Below, piece after piece: positions 1 to 8,158 of a stretch of 64,000 nt of DNA. Every line of letters starts with the position of its first letter. Positions within the stretch are counted from its first letter, which is position 1. The translations under genes were made by a program, and so were the position numbers. Where the stretch lies: assembly GCA_964007475.1 (NCBI GenBank), contig OZ023275.1:13371829-13435828 (forward strand), given 5' to 3'. The stretch comes from Hybos culiciformis. Its lineage: Eukaryota > Arthropoda > Insecta > Diptera > Hybotidae. The notes below the pieces were generated by a model. The model did no database searches and was not told the DNA's origin. It saw nothing but the letters and a program-made list of their open reading frames with translations.

Positions 1-1
1 A

Positions 2-1219
2 GTTGTGAGTACCGTTGAACCAGGTCGCAAGCAAAACGATAATGAAAATGGTGATTCAGCTCTAAACGGAGATTTGTCTTTAGATGTAAATGTAGACGTC
101 GATATGGACAACGACTCTATTTTCACGTTAGAGCCTCAGCAACAAAATGATGGTCCTCACATAGCACCAACGTCTCATAAAACTCCTTCAGATAATGATA
201 TTGATTTACCAAGTGCAAAAAAAATTAAATTAGACTTTTGTGAATTTGAAACAAAAAACCTACTACAAGAAACTGATGACATTTCAACAAACAAAAAAGA
301 TTCCGAGGACGAAGAGAAAAAAGATAAAGACGAAACTGATAGTTCAACCGACAGTTCAAAGAGCGAGAAAGATGAAAATGAAGAAAACGAATCAGGCGGT
401 GATAGTTCATCGGTTGAAAAAATTGTTGAAACTGAAAATGATCTACTTGATAAATTGAAACCAGATGACAAGATCACAGAAGGAAAAGAAATTCTTAAAG
501 ATGAGGAGGCTGAAGAAGCTTTGATCCAAGCACAAGAAGACAAGTTATTAAATGTAGAAGATGATGTCGATGCTGATAACGAAGACATTGAAAACCCATT
601 ATCTGAATCTGACGAAAGGATTGAAGCCGAAATTGAAAAAGATGATACTCAGTTATCAGAAAAGGCTTCTAAGAAACTTGACTCTCCTTTAGAATTGCCG
701 GAAACATCTGAAACTAGTGAAGAAAATTTGAAGCCTGAAAAAAAAGAAGTCAGAGTAACCAAATCCCCTGAAAAAGTTTTGCATTCAGAAACCCACAAGA
801 AAGAAGCAGAAGTGAAAGATGAAAATGTTGATAAAAGTGAAAATATTCCCGAAGACGAAATTTTCGAAGAAAAAAAAGAAGTTTTTACTGAAAAAATTGA
901 GAAATCTACAGTAACAAATATAATTGATAATAAATTGAAAGAAGAAAAAAAGAAAATTGATCAATCAAAAGACGGCAAAATACCGGAACAAATGTCGGTA
1001 GAAGAAGTAATTACTCCCATTGCAGAAACATTGATAAGTCCTGCAGTTGATGTTGAAGACGTAAACATTGTCGAAGAGTCAGAAATATCTCCACCCATTT
1101 TGGATCAACCAATGGAAGAAAACATTGAAGAAGCCATTAGTGGAACCAAAGTTGACGATAAAGTTGGTGAATCCAACATGGAAATAGATGATACAAGTCA
1201 AGAGGCAATGGATCAGTAA
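2..1219 (+). CDS. 3' coding part of an acidic, Lys/Glu-rich protein (5' end off window)
   Basis: An open frame runs from the window edge to a TAA at 1217-1219, about 405 codons. There is no ATG at its left end and the frame is open to base 2, so this is the 3' part of a longer coding exon. The product is dominated by Asp, Glu, Lys and Ser with long alternating acidic/lysine runs, almost no hydrophobic core and few aromatic residues, so it is very probably disordered. A short basic cluster (SAKKIKLDF, about residue 70) could be a nuclear localisation signal. I do not recognise a family; acidic tails like this occur on chromatin and nuclear scaffold proteins, but that is inference. Codon use looks like normal host coding sequence, clearly less AT-rich than the flanks. 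It converges on the Ddi1 gene, with 458 bp between the two stops. Confidence 0.8.
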   Translation, partial: VVSTVEPGRKQNDNENGDSALNGDLSLDVNVDVDMDNDSIFTLEPQQQNDGPHIAPTSHKTPSDNDIDLPSAKKIKLDFCEFETKNLLQETDDISTNKKDSEDEEKKDKDETDSSTDSSKSEKDENEENESGGDSSSVEKIVETENDLLDKLKPDDKITEGKEILKDEEAEEALIQAQEDKLLNVEDDVDADNEDIENPLSESDERIEAEIEKDDTQLSEKASKKLDSPLELPETSETSEENLKPEKKEVRVTKSPEKVLHSETHKKEAEVKDENVDKSENIPEDEIFEEKKEVFTEKIEKSTVTNIIDNKLKEEKKKIDQSKDGKIPEQMSVEEVITPIAETLISPAVDVEDVNIVEESEISPPILDQPMEENIEEAISGTKVDDKVGESNMEIDDTSQEAMDQ

Positions 1220-1241
1220 ACCCGAACAAATTGAAATTTTT

Positions 1242-1247
1242 AATAAA
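1242..1247 (+). promoter_or_regulatory. Polyadenylation signal AATAAA of the upstream gene
   Basis: A canonical AATAAA lies 23 nt after the TAA at 1217-1219. Its position fits a short 3' UTR for the acidic-protein gene. In such AT-rich DNA the hexamer is common by chance, so use is inferred from position. Confidence 0.45.
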
Positions 1248-1642
1248 TACTTAAAATTTCAAAATTATTAAACATATTAAATAACTTTTTACATAAGTTA
1301 AAATGTAGTACTGGACCACTTATAAAAATAATGGCCAATAAAAATGTGGGACTTACTATAAAATGTGTTTCGGTTTAAAACATTTTTTTGTTTTCTAAAT
1401 TTACTCTTTTTTTATTCCAGTGAAAATGGAAATGCGAAGTTGTAACAAAATTTGTAATTTTGAAATAGGGTTTATTTCAGCATTTTTAAAATCCTCTATT
1501 TTTGAAATTATTAACAATCTAACTAATAATCAACGAGCTGTGTATATTCTCAGATATTATTTTACATGTTACTTTTTGTATTTAAATTTTTTTAGATGCA
1601 TACAAAATATCATTTTCATCAGTGTAAAAAAAATGTTTTCAA

Positions 1643-1648
1643 TTTATT
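1643..1648 (-). promoter_or_regulatory. Polyadenylation signal of the Ddi1 gene
   Basis: TTTATT on plus (AATAAA on minus) begins about 30 nt past the Ddi1 stop codon (1680-1678). A second copy lies near 1411-1416. Either would give a short 3' UTR. Confidence 0.4.
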
Positions 1649-1677
1649 TAAAACCTTAATTTTACATAAGTTATTAA

Positions 1678-1865
1678 TTAGAATTTTAATGATTTAGCAA
1701 TAAGGGCTGCAATAGCTTGAGTTTTATTTCCACTGAATTTTCTTAATTCCTGTATTACTTCGTTTCTTTTATAACCCATTTTAACAATTTCTTCAATATC
1801 ATTTTCAGTAAATTTTTCATTTGAGTTATTATTATTATTATTATTATTTGATCCTGATGATTCTC
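1678..1865 (-). CDS. rngo: Ddi1 exon 8: poly-Asn linker and UBA domain
   Basis: Acceptor TTTTAG|GAGAATC after a 781-nt intron; TAA at 1680-1678. It encodes a Gly/Ser linker, eight consecutive Asn (a coding ATT/AAT microsatellite) and a UBA domain with [16 protein letters not shown]. Confidence 0.92.
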
Positions 1866-4800
1866 CTAAAAATAATTGTAAGCAAAAATTATTAAAAATT
1901 TAATAAAATTTATAATTTTTTTTTAGTTTCAATTCATCATAAAAAAAACGGTACTTTTCCGTTAGCCGGGCGCAAATGTATGGCGTAAAAAATTGTGAAT
2001 CGAGTCGCAAAGCCGAAATATTACCGAAAACTTATGGTAATTTAAAATGAATAGTTTTTTCGTGTATCGGGGGAAGGAAGGAATCAACTGAACCGTTCCG
2101 ATCGGGATTAGACTGATACCAGAACTAAAAAATTCAAAAATATTAAATTACATAGCTCCCTGCTGAATACAATAATTGATTTTCATTATTATTTTAAAGT
2201 TGAAGTATTTTTTGAGTTTTGAAATAATTTCCTAGATACCTCAGAACCTTATTTTCTCGAACTTACGTTTTCTTGAAATTTTGTTTCTTCGAATGACAGT
2301 TTTCTCGAAATTATGTTTTCTAGAATATATAATTTTGTCTCTCTTTCTAAACTTTAGGCTTAGATTACGAAAAATTCCACATAGGAAAAAGGATTAAAGT
2401 CGCATTGCGAAAAAGTATTTGAAATCCCTTCAAGATTGTAAAGACAATTATTCATTTCTCATATTTCCAAAAAAAAAACGTACATTCGAGAAAAAACGAA
2501 AGTACTTTTTTTCCGAAAGAATGTTTGAAGAAGCGTAATTTCCATAATATGTATACATTACAATAAAAAAAGGATTCATGCGGGCTTTGTAGTTTGTACC
2601 TACTCCCAGGTTATTTTGTTTTTCATTAAATTTAATAAGAAATTACCGTGCTCACGCCTACTCGCTTCAAGAGCTTTTTGAATTTCTTGATCTTCTACAC
2701 TTTTTACAGAGTCGTTTATCATTTTCATTTCTTCGTCGGGGCTTCCAGTTAGTCGTGCGCATTCCGGTAATTCTGATTCAGATAAAAACCTAGTTTCTGT
2801 GCCAGTTGTACCAATCCTTAAAACATTTTTCTGTAAATCAATATTACACTAAAAAAGACAGGAAAGAAATAATTATTTTTCTCTGATTTTAAAGTAAATT
2901 ATGTCGTTTACTTGATGTCGTTTTAACATATCTAATCCCAATAACATATCCATAGGTTGTTCTTGAAGAACGGAAAAACTAGATGTGAGAAAATCATTTC
3001 CTATTTGAATTTGAACCATGTGAATTCTTCCAATAATTCTTTGAGTGCCAACACCTTTAGCTATACCGCTCCACCTATAATAAGAAATTAGCAAATAATA
3101 CTTTACCACATTAACGTAAAATATTATGAAAATTTGTTTTCTAAATTATCGCTAAATTAATTTTACACATAATTTTTATTTTTATCATAACAAAACGATA
3201 ATTAGATAAGAAAGAAGCAAATAAATTTACCTTGTATCTACTAATCTCATAATATTACACCTTTCTGCACAACCAGCACTCATGATAGTGGTTTGAGCAC
3301 CAGAATCTGAAATTAAAAAATTCTTTGCTTTAATTATTAATTCAATTCTATTTGGATTTATAAATTATATATTAGTAGTTTGTTAATCGAATCTAATACA
3401 GCTAAACTGGCAAACGGTCTGAGGAAAAAAAATATTATTTATCAAACATTTTCAAAACTGAATTCGGATAACACTTAATAGCTTTTTCGGTTTCCAATCG
3501 ACTATTAACTTTACATATAACCATTTCAAAGTTTTCGCAGAGAATTAAATTTCGCATAATAGATGCACATGCAAGTGCCTGCGTAATAGTTTGTTCATTG
3601 TAGTAGTAAACATTACCTATAAAAGCTTTAACAGGAACACCGTTGACTTTGCAATTAATGTACCTAAAAAAAAAATACATATTAATAATCTAGATTTTAC
3701 TAATAGAAATAAAATGAGCATTAATTTATGGATGAGTGTTCCGGTGAAGTGAGTGATTAATTTGTATTCACATTCAATGGGATTCAGGCAGGGGTATTAC
3801 TTTCAATAAAATTACGATAACATCCATTACTAGAGAGAAGTTATTAATTCTTACAGCATTATTACTGTTCCAAATATTTCTGGATTATATTCGATCGCAG
3901 CTGCCATATTATCTTGAATATTTTTTTGCTTAATTTCTTCAGCTATCAAACGTTGAGCTTCTGTATCAAACGGATCTGCCTGTAGCATTCGCAAGTGTTG
4001 CATATTTCTGTCTTTACGTTCTATAATAAAGATTTTTTTTAACTTATTGCTAATGAAGTTATTATGAATTGTGGTGATTATTGTGATTTTATACATAATT
4101 AATTAGGATTGGTTGTGTACAAAGTTAAAGGACATGTTTAATTTTTTTATTTATTTATTTATATATACCTACCTAACCTACTATTATAAAATAACTTTTT
4201 ATTTGTCTATCAAAAATAATTAAAACATTGAAGGCAAGGCGAGCTAGGCTAGAATTAATAACATTTAGTGAAAACAAATGCTTCTATAATTTTTACTTTG
4301 AACATAAGACTTTTCAGTGATTTACATGTTGTTAATGAATGAAAACACTTCTGTCGGTGCATTTAGGCCAGAAAAAAAAATAAAAAATAATGTTTCAAAT
4401 ATTTATCAACATTAAGAACAATAAATTAAGAAGTTTGAAATTTTTAACAACATATTCCTATGAATTATATGAATTAGAAAAATTAGAAATAGAATTAGCA
4501 AAAATAAACACTGAAAAGAGCATTTTCAATTTAAAAGTCATTTGAAATTAAAATCGAACAATTAAATACACTATGTTTTTCTTCTTACTACCTACCTACT
4601 TAGTTGCCTAATCTCTTTTTCAAAATTCAAATTCTCGAATTAAAAAAAAAATCTAACCTTGAATTTGTTCGCGTAAAACTTTTTTAAATTGTTCAAAATC
4701 CTCTGAGAGAAGAGCATCAGCCAAACGTCCATTATTTTGTTTTAGTAATGCCAAATGTTCAGGATTTCTTAATAGCATATCTCGCACCATAGCCGGATCA

Positions 4801-5668
4801 TCTTCAGGACCAACTGATAGCTGATCATCTTGTGTCATCGTTTCAGCGGAAGAATTACCTGGTAAACTATTCCGTCCAGGTACTGAAATATTGCTGAAAT
4901 CCATAGTTCCAATCCCTAAAATGAAAAAAAGATAGTTTGTGTTCAACATTTTCTTATTTAATTTAGTGTAGAGCAGGTATATGAGAATAAATCGGTATTA
5001 CGTTATTAATCAACAAGCTGTTTTTATTATGTTGTGGTTGGATAACAAATCCTTTGTATTTTTTTACCCAGCTGTATTTGAAAAAACTTAATTTCAACTT
5101 CAGGCGTAATAAACTAAAGGTATTTATTTTTGCCTTTAAAATCTTGTTATTTTTAACTTCAAAAAGAAATTATTATTTTATTATATTTTTGAAAACCTCG
5201 AGAAATTGCAAGTCAGCAGCCCCAACATAACCTTGTAAATAAATAAAATATATTTTTAAATTTATAAACAAAAAGTGGTGCATTGACCCAATTTTCCAAG
5301 AAAGAAAAAATTTTATTAAAAACACATTCCTTTGGAATTAATTTTTATTTAAATTAAGAACAGAAATTTTGATTCTGATTGGTAGGTATTTTATAGGTAG
5401 AAGGTAGTTGTAGGTTACCTGGTTGTGAATTCGGATTGTTGCTACGTGAATTTTGAATACGCTGGATTACAACACAGTCACCTTCGTGCAATCCAAGAAG
5501 TTTTAATGACTTTCTTCCATCAGCGAGTAAAGTTCCATTCAGAAATAAATTGAAATTTTGCCATCCAGATTCAACTTCACAGAAAGCTCGAAAATTTTCC
5601 AATTCCAAATCTTCTGATACATCCAAAACGAAAACTTTGTCATCCAAACTAGCCACAGTAATTTTCAT
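1678..5668 (-). CDS. rngo: Ddi1/Rngo: UBL-UBA ubiquitin shuttle with retroviral-type aspartic protease domain
   Basis: Eight minus-strand exons, 5668-5419, 4915-4658, 4020-3855, 3663-3617, 3306-3231, 3074-2912, 2848-2647 and 1865-1678, join with GT-AG introns and consistent phases (1,1,2,1,2,0,1) into 1350 nt, 449 aa. Domains: N-terminal ubiquitin-like domain (about 1-75, [11 protein letters not shown] start), helical domain (about 115-205), retropepsin-like fold (about 210-335) with catalytic D-S-G at 241-243 split over the exon 4/5 junction, flap region near 273-284 and GLDMLKRHQ near 312-320. A ubiquitin-interacting motif at about 371-387 (I-x-x-A-L-x-x-S) and a UBA domain at about 406-446 with M-G-Y at 417-419 follow an eight-Asn linker. 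In known Ddi1 proteins this protease cleaves heavily ubiquitinated substrates and the UBL/UBA ends link to proteasome and ubiquitin; in Drosophila the orthologue Rngo is needed for ring canal growth. Length and order match the family. Expected to be cytosolic. No missing key residue was seen. Confidence 0.95.
1950..2110. other. GC-richer patch inside Ddi1 intron 7
   Basis: About 160 nt that is much more GC-rich than the rest of the intron, with a small inverted repeat AACGG...CCGTT near 1949-1965. No coding potential or family was recognised. It may be a remnant of a mobile element, which I cannot confirm. Confidence 0.3.
2230..2550. repeat. Foldback-type repeat in Ddi1 intron 7
   Basis: Degenerate copies of TTTTCTCGAA with TACGTTTT occur at about 2250-2330. 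The inverse form (AAAACGTACATTCGAGAAAA) occurs at about 2474-2500. Spacing and orientation suggest a small foldback or MITE-like element with subterminal repeats. Ends and target duplication were not resolved. Confidence 0.4.
2647..2848 (-). CDS. rngo: Ddi1 exon 7: end of RVP domain and UIM
   Basis: Acceptor TTTTTTAG|TGTAAT, donor GAGCACG|GTAATT. It encodes [19 protein letters not shown], which closes the protease fold, then an acidic linker and the ubiquitin-interacting motif [16 protein letters not shown]. Found by splicing and family similarity. Confidence 0.9.
2912..3074 (-). CDS. rngo: Ddi1 exon 6: protease flap and C-terminal strands
   Basis: Acceptor TTATAG|GTGGAGC, donor CATCAA|GTAAAC (phase 0). 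It encodes [19 protein letters not shown] (flap) and the dimer-interface segment [14 protein letters not shown]. Confidence 0.92.
3231..3306 (-). CDS. rngo: Ddi1 exon 5 (76 nt): catalytic D-S-G
   Basis: TTTCAG|ATTCTGG to ACAAG|GTAAAT. With the G from exon 4 it encodes [18 protein letters not shown] and then IMRLVDT, the protease active-site segment. It is too short to appear as a free open frame but is fixed by splice sites, phase and family similarity. Confidence 0.92.
3617..3663 (-). CDS. rngo: Ddi1 exon 4 (47 nt): strand before the catalytic Asp
   Basis: A 47-nt exon, TTTTTAG|GTACATT to TTTATAG|GTAATG, encodes [15 protein letters not shown]. It enters in phase 2 and leaves in phase 1, so the catalytic Asp codon is split across the next junction. 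Confidence 0.9.
3855..4020 (-). CDS. rngo: Ddi1 exon 3: end of helical domain, start of RVP fold
   Basis: The acceptor is TTATAG|AACGTAAAG and the donor CT|GTAAGA (phase 2). It encodes [19 protein letters not shown] and then [11 protein letters not shown], the start of the protease fold. Confidence 0.92.
4658..4915 (-). CDS. rngo: Ddi1 exon 2: linker and first part of helical domain
   Basis: The acceptor is TTTTAG|GGATTGG. Codons 84-169 include the DFSNISVPG linker typical of Ddi1 and [19 protein letters not shown], the helical-domain start. The donor is CAAG|GTTAGA (phase 1). Intron 1 upstream of this exon is 503 nt. Confidence 0.92.
5419..5668 (-). CDS. rngo: Ddi1 exon 1: UBL domain
   Basis: ATG at 5668-5666 is the first in-frame ATG and starts directly with the UBL strand [17 protein letters not shown]. 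The exon ends at CAACCAG|GTAACC after 83 codons plus 1 nt (phase 1). The open frame continues 65 nt into the intron but loses family similarity there. Confidence 0.93.
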
Positions 5669-5880
5669 TATTTTAAGAATATTTAATTATTTTAAAATAT
5701 ATATGTTTTGTTTTCACTTCAAATTTTTTATATAAAAATAAATAAAAAAAAAAAAGATTGAATCGGCACGGCTTTCGACAGTCACAGTCAATTCAATCGG
5801 TGATTTTTCTTTATTTTCTATTTATTTTTTGCCACAACAATTACTGTATTTTTGCTTTGTTTTTTTTCCAAAATTAAAGT
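5669..5880 (-). promoter_or_regulatory. Ddi1 5' UTR and probable promoter region
   Basis: Upstream of the Ddi1 ATG the sequence is AT-rich to about 5755. A GC-richer patch follows (5763-5800, containing GACTGTGACTGTCG on minus) that could hold the transcription start. There is no clear TATA box or Inr. Confidence 0.3.
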
Positions 5881-6026
5881 ACTGCCAGATTAGCAAAAAC
5901 AGTTTTATTGATGACGTATAGTGACAATTATTATTTAAATAGCCCAGCAAATTATTATTGTGCCATTACATGTCAGGTGTTAAGCTTAGTGTATCAACTG
6001 AACTGAAATGTTATTGAAATATTATT

Positions 6027-6515
6027 AGTGCTTCACCCTTAAAAAAATTTAAAAATTTCAAATTCTGAATTTCAAATTCCTAATGTATTTTGTTAGTGTA
6101 ATTTAATGTCAAAAAAAAGTTTTCGGGTGAACACTTTTTTTCACTTTTTTTTCATAAATTTCAAATATTAATTACAAAGCTGCCAGAGTAGGATTTTCTT
6201 TCCCTAAATTTAGAGGATTTTATTATATCGGAGAAAAATTATGAACAAAAAATTATTGTACAAGAAAAATATCAGGAAATTTGCGGAATTTTTTTCATCT
6301 GGCATGTTTTTTTTTTTTTGATTTGACAATTAGAATGACAGAACTTGAATTTCAAATTTTTTTTTTGTTGTTGTGAATTTCAAATACACGCTCTGAGGCG
6401 TGTATTTGAAATTCACAACAACAAAAAAAAATTTGAAATTTTACACTAACAAAATACATTAGGAATTTGAAATTCAGAATTTGAAATTTTAAAATTTTTT
6501 TAAGGGTGAAGCACT
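6027..6515. mobile_element. Foldback MITE with long inverted repeats and 6-bp duplication
   Basis: The termini AGTGCTTCACCCTT (6027) and AAGGGTGAAGCACT (ending 6515) begin inverted repeats of about 75 bp (6027-6102 against 6441-6515) that are almost identical. A second, inner palindrome pairs 6349-6391 with 6397-6440 around a TCTGAG centre. Only 6103-6345 is unpaired. ATTATT flanks both ends (6021-6026 and 6516-6521), consistent with a target-site duplication, though that word is common here. There is no coding capacity. Confidence 0.8.
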
Positions 6516-6521
6516 ATTATT

Positions 6522-7100
6522 AATTAGTGGTTCTCATGAAAAGATGTCAAAAATATTTCATGTTGAATATTTTTATAGTCGTGTATAAATTTATTCTGCA
6601 GAAAAAATTATCATTACTGTCAAATTGTTTTGATTTCATTTTATACCCTTTCTGCACTGGCAATATGAAGACGCCTTAAAGCAGTCTTATGGAAAAGTTG
6701 TACACACTGCCAAAGGGAATCTCTTTTTACTTGCTTTTGACAGCAAAAAAACAAATTTTCATTGTTAATGAACTTAGAGCCCGTTCCTAAACTGAGACTA
6801 TTTTAGAAACTGAAAATTTTTTTTAATTTCTAGATTTCTAGTTTTGGAACGACACGATTTTACAGCTGTTATTTTACAATTATTTTACAAATCAAGATTT
6901 TTTGACGTAAAAATCGTTCCGAAATGATATTTCATATTATAAAAATCTGCAAAGTGAAATTTTTAATTTCCCATAACAAACTCAGTTTATAGGTGTACTT
7001 TTTAGTGCACCTCATTTTTAAAAAAAAACAAAAAATTGAAAAAAGAAAAAGTAAAGAGCAAAAAAAAAAAATTAACCAAAAAATATATATTAGAAAAAAT
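6522..7100. other. Intergenic, no gene seen; small inverted repeat
   Basis: AT-rich intergenic DNA. CGTTCCTAAAC near 6783 and its inverse GTTTTGGAACG near 6843 form a short inverted repeat, possibly an eroded element. The open frames around 7000 arise from A-rich runs. Confidence 0.4.
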
Positions 7101-7104
7101 TTTA

Positions 7105-7265
7105 GCACGCCGATACAAAATATAAAAATGCTGCGCAAGGCGTACGCACTGAAATCTCGACAAAAATGTTTGGCGACGGCGAACAAAAAAATGGTTTGCG
7201 GCGGTCAGCGCGCGGCGTATTTTCTTGTCGGCGCTGTTCGGAAAACCACTATTGCTTCTTTCGAA
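7105..7265. other. CpG-rich island of unknown nature
   Basis: About 160 nt packed with CG dinucleotides (for example GGCGACGGCG, CAGCGCGCGGCG, GTCGGCGCTG) within DNA that is otherwise about 80% AT. Open frames exist on both strands (plus: MLRKAYALKSRQK...), but none resembles a family I know. It could be an unmethylated regulatory patch, a fragment of a GC-rich element, or a relic of transferred DNA. Confidence 0.4.
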
Positions 7266-7622
7266 AAGTTTGTTTCTTTTTTTTAAACACAAAATTTTCT
7301 ATTTCTAGCACAAAACACTATTTAAATATTTTCAGGAAAATTAATTTTTATTCATTTATTTTCATGTTAACAAATAGACTTTCTAAATTTGGAATAGGTA
7401 CTTTTCATTATAAAATGTAAGAAAAGTTCTATATGCAAAAAATAAAAAAAAAATGTTGCATCAAAGTTCAATTCAGTTGAAAAAAATAATTTAAAACTTA
7501 AAAAAACCAATTTCGTGAAAGATTCAATGATTCTGTCAGGCCTATTCCAGACAAAGATCCAAGATATACGCATCCGAGAACCAAAAAAAATAAAAAAAAT
7601 TTTTACCTATATAATTTAACAC
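7266..7622. other. Intergenic, nothing recognised
   Basis: AT-rich sequence without recognisable genes or repeats. A short GC-richer piece at about 7530-7585 has no identity that I can assign. Confidence 0.4.
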
Positions 7623-8158
7623 AGCTTTTCAAGCGAGGTTCAGTATCGGATACACTGTCCCGATACAAAATTTTTGAATTTTATATTTTCTGTCACCGGA
7701 ATACTGAATACTGAATTTAGTATCCACGGTACTGAATTTAGTATCCCAGATTCTGAGTTAAGTATCCACGCTACAGAATTTAGTATCCGAGGTAGTGAAT
7801 TTAATATCCACCGTACTGAATATAGTATCCAAGAATTATTATTGTGGAAACATCGGGTGAGTAACATTAATTTTATTTTTATTATTATAATAATGATATA
7901 CCTAGTAAACTAAAATAAAAAGAAAAAAACTGTTTGTCCTCTTCATTATGCAAAATAAAATATTTGACAACGGAAAATATATAAGTTTAGTAGAACCAAA
8001 TTCTTGTTTATAGGATAGTATACCATACAAGTCATGAAGATTATTTTAACAGGAACAAAAGACTTCAATGTTGGGTGAATATTTTGAGGAAGTGACATCT
8101 TTAGCATCTCGGATACAAAATATAGTATCTCACATACAGTTTCCTCGTGTGAAAAGCT
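7623..8158. mobile_element. MITE-like unit with GATAC-type subterminal repeats
   Basis: AGCTTTTCAAGCGAGG at 7623 and its inverse CCTCGTGTGAAAAGCT ending at 8158 look like degenerate terminal inverted repeats. Words such as GGATACAAAAT, AGTATC and GATAC recur inward on both sides. The left half carries the 21-bp tandem array. No clear target duplication was found, so the ends are provisional. Confidence 0.45.
7710..7835 (+). repeat. 21-bp tandem repeat, six units, open in frame
   Basis: Six diverged 21-nt units of the form ACTGAATTTAGTATCCACG-GT follow each other without a stop in one plus frame, reading as the heptad TEFSIHG / TEFSIPD / SELSIHA / TEFSIRG / SEFNIHR / TEYSIQE. The minus strand is open too (WILNSVP-type units). 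Because the period is a multiple of three, the open frame can be a by-product of the repeat. A protein is not claimed. Confidence 0.75.

Larger units (their letters stand above)
1220..1677. other. Convergent 3' UTR region between the acidic-protein gene and Ddi1
   Basis: This non-coding gap separates two converging stop codons. It holds polyadenylation hexamers for both strands: AATAAA at 1242-1247 for the plus gene, and TTTATT (AATAAA on minus) at 1643-1648 and about 1411-1416 for the minus gene. The 79-codon open frame at 1420-1659 is AT-rich, has no recognisable content and is not called a gene. Confidence 0.6.

Noticed and set aside
175..588. 137-codon minus-strand open frame opposite the acidic coding region
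   Set aside because: Ser/Phe/Leu-rich antisense shadow of the Glu/Lys/Asp-rich plus-strand frame; no family and no start context.
1420..1659. 79-codon plus frame between the two convergent genes
   Set aside because: AT-driven, Phe/Ile/Asn-rich, overlaps the Ddi1 3' UTR; an acceptor-like CCAG before it is not enough.
6932..7420. Several overlapping 84-97-codon frames on both strands
   Set aside because: All derive from A-rich or T-rich runs fused to the CpG island; no frame is preferred and none matches a family.
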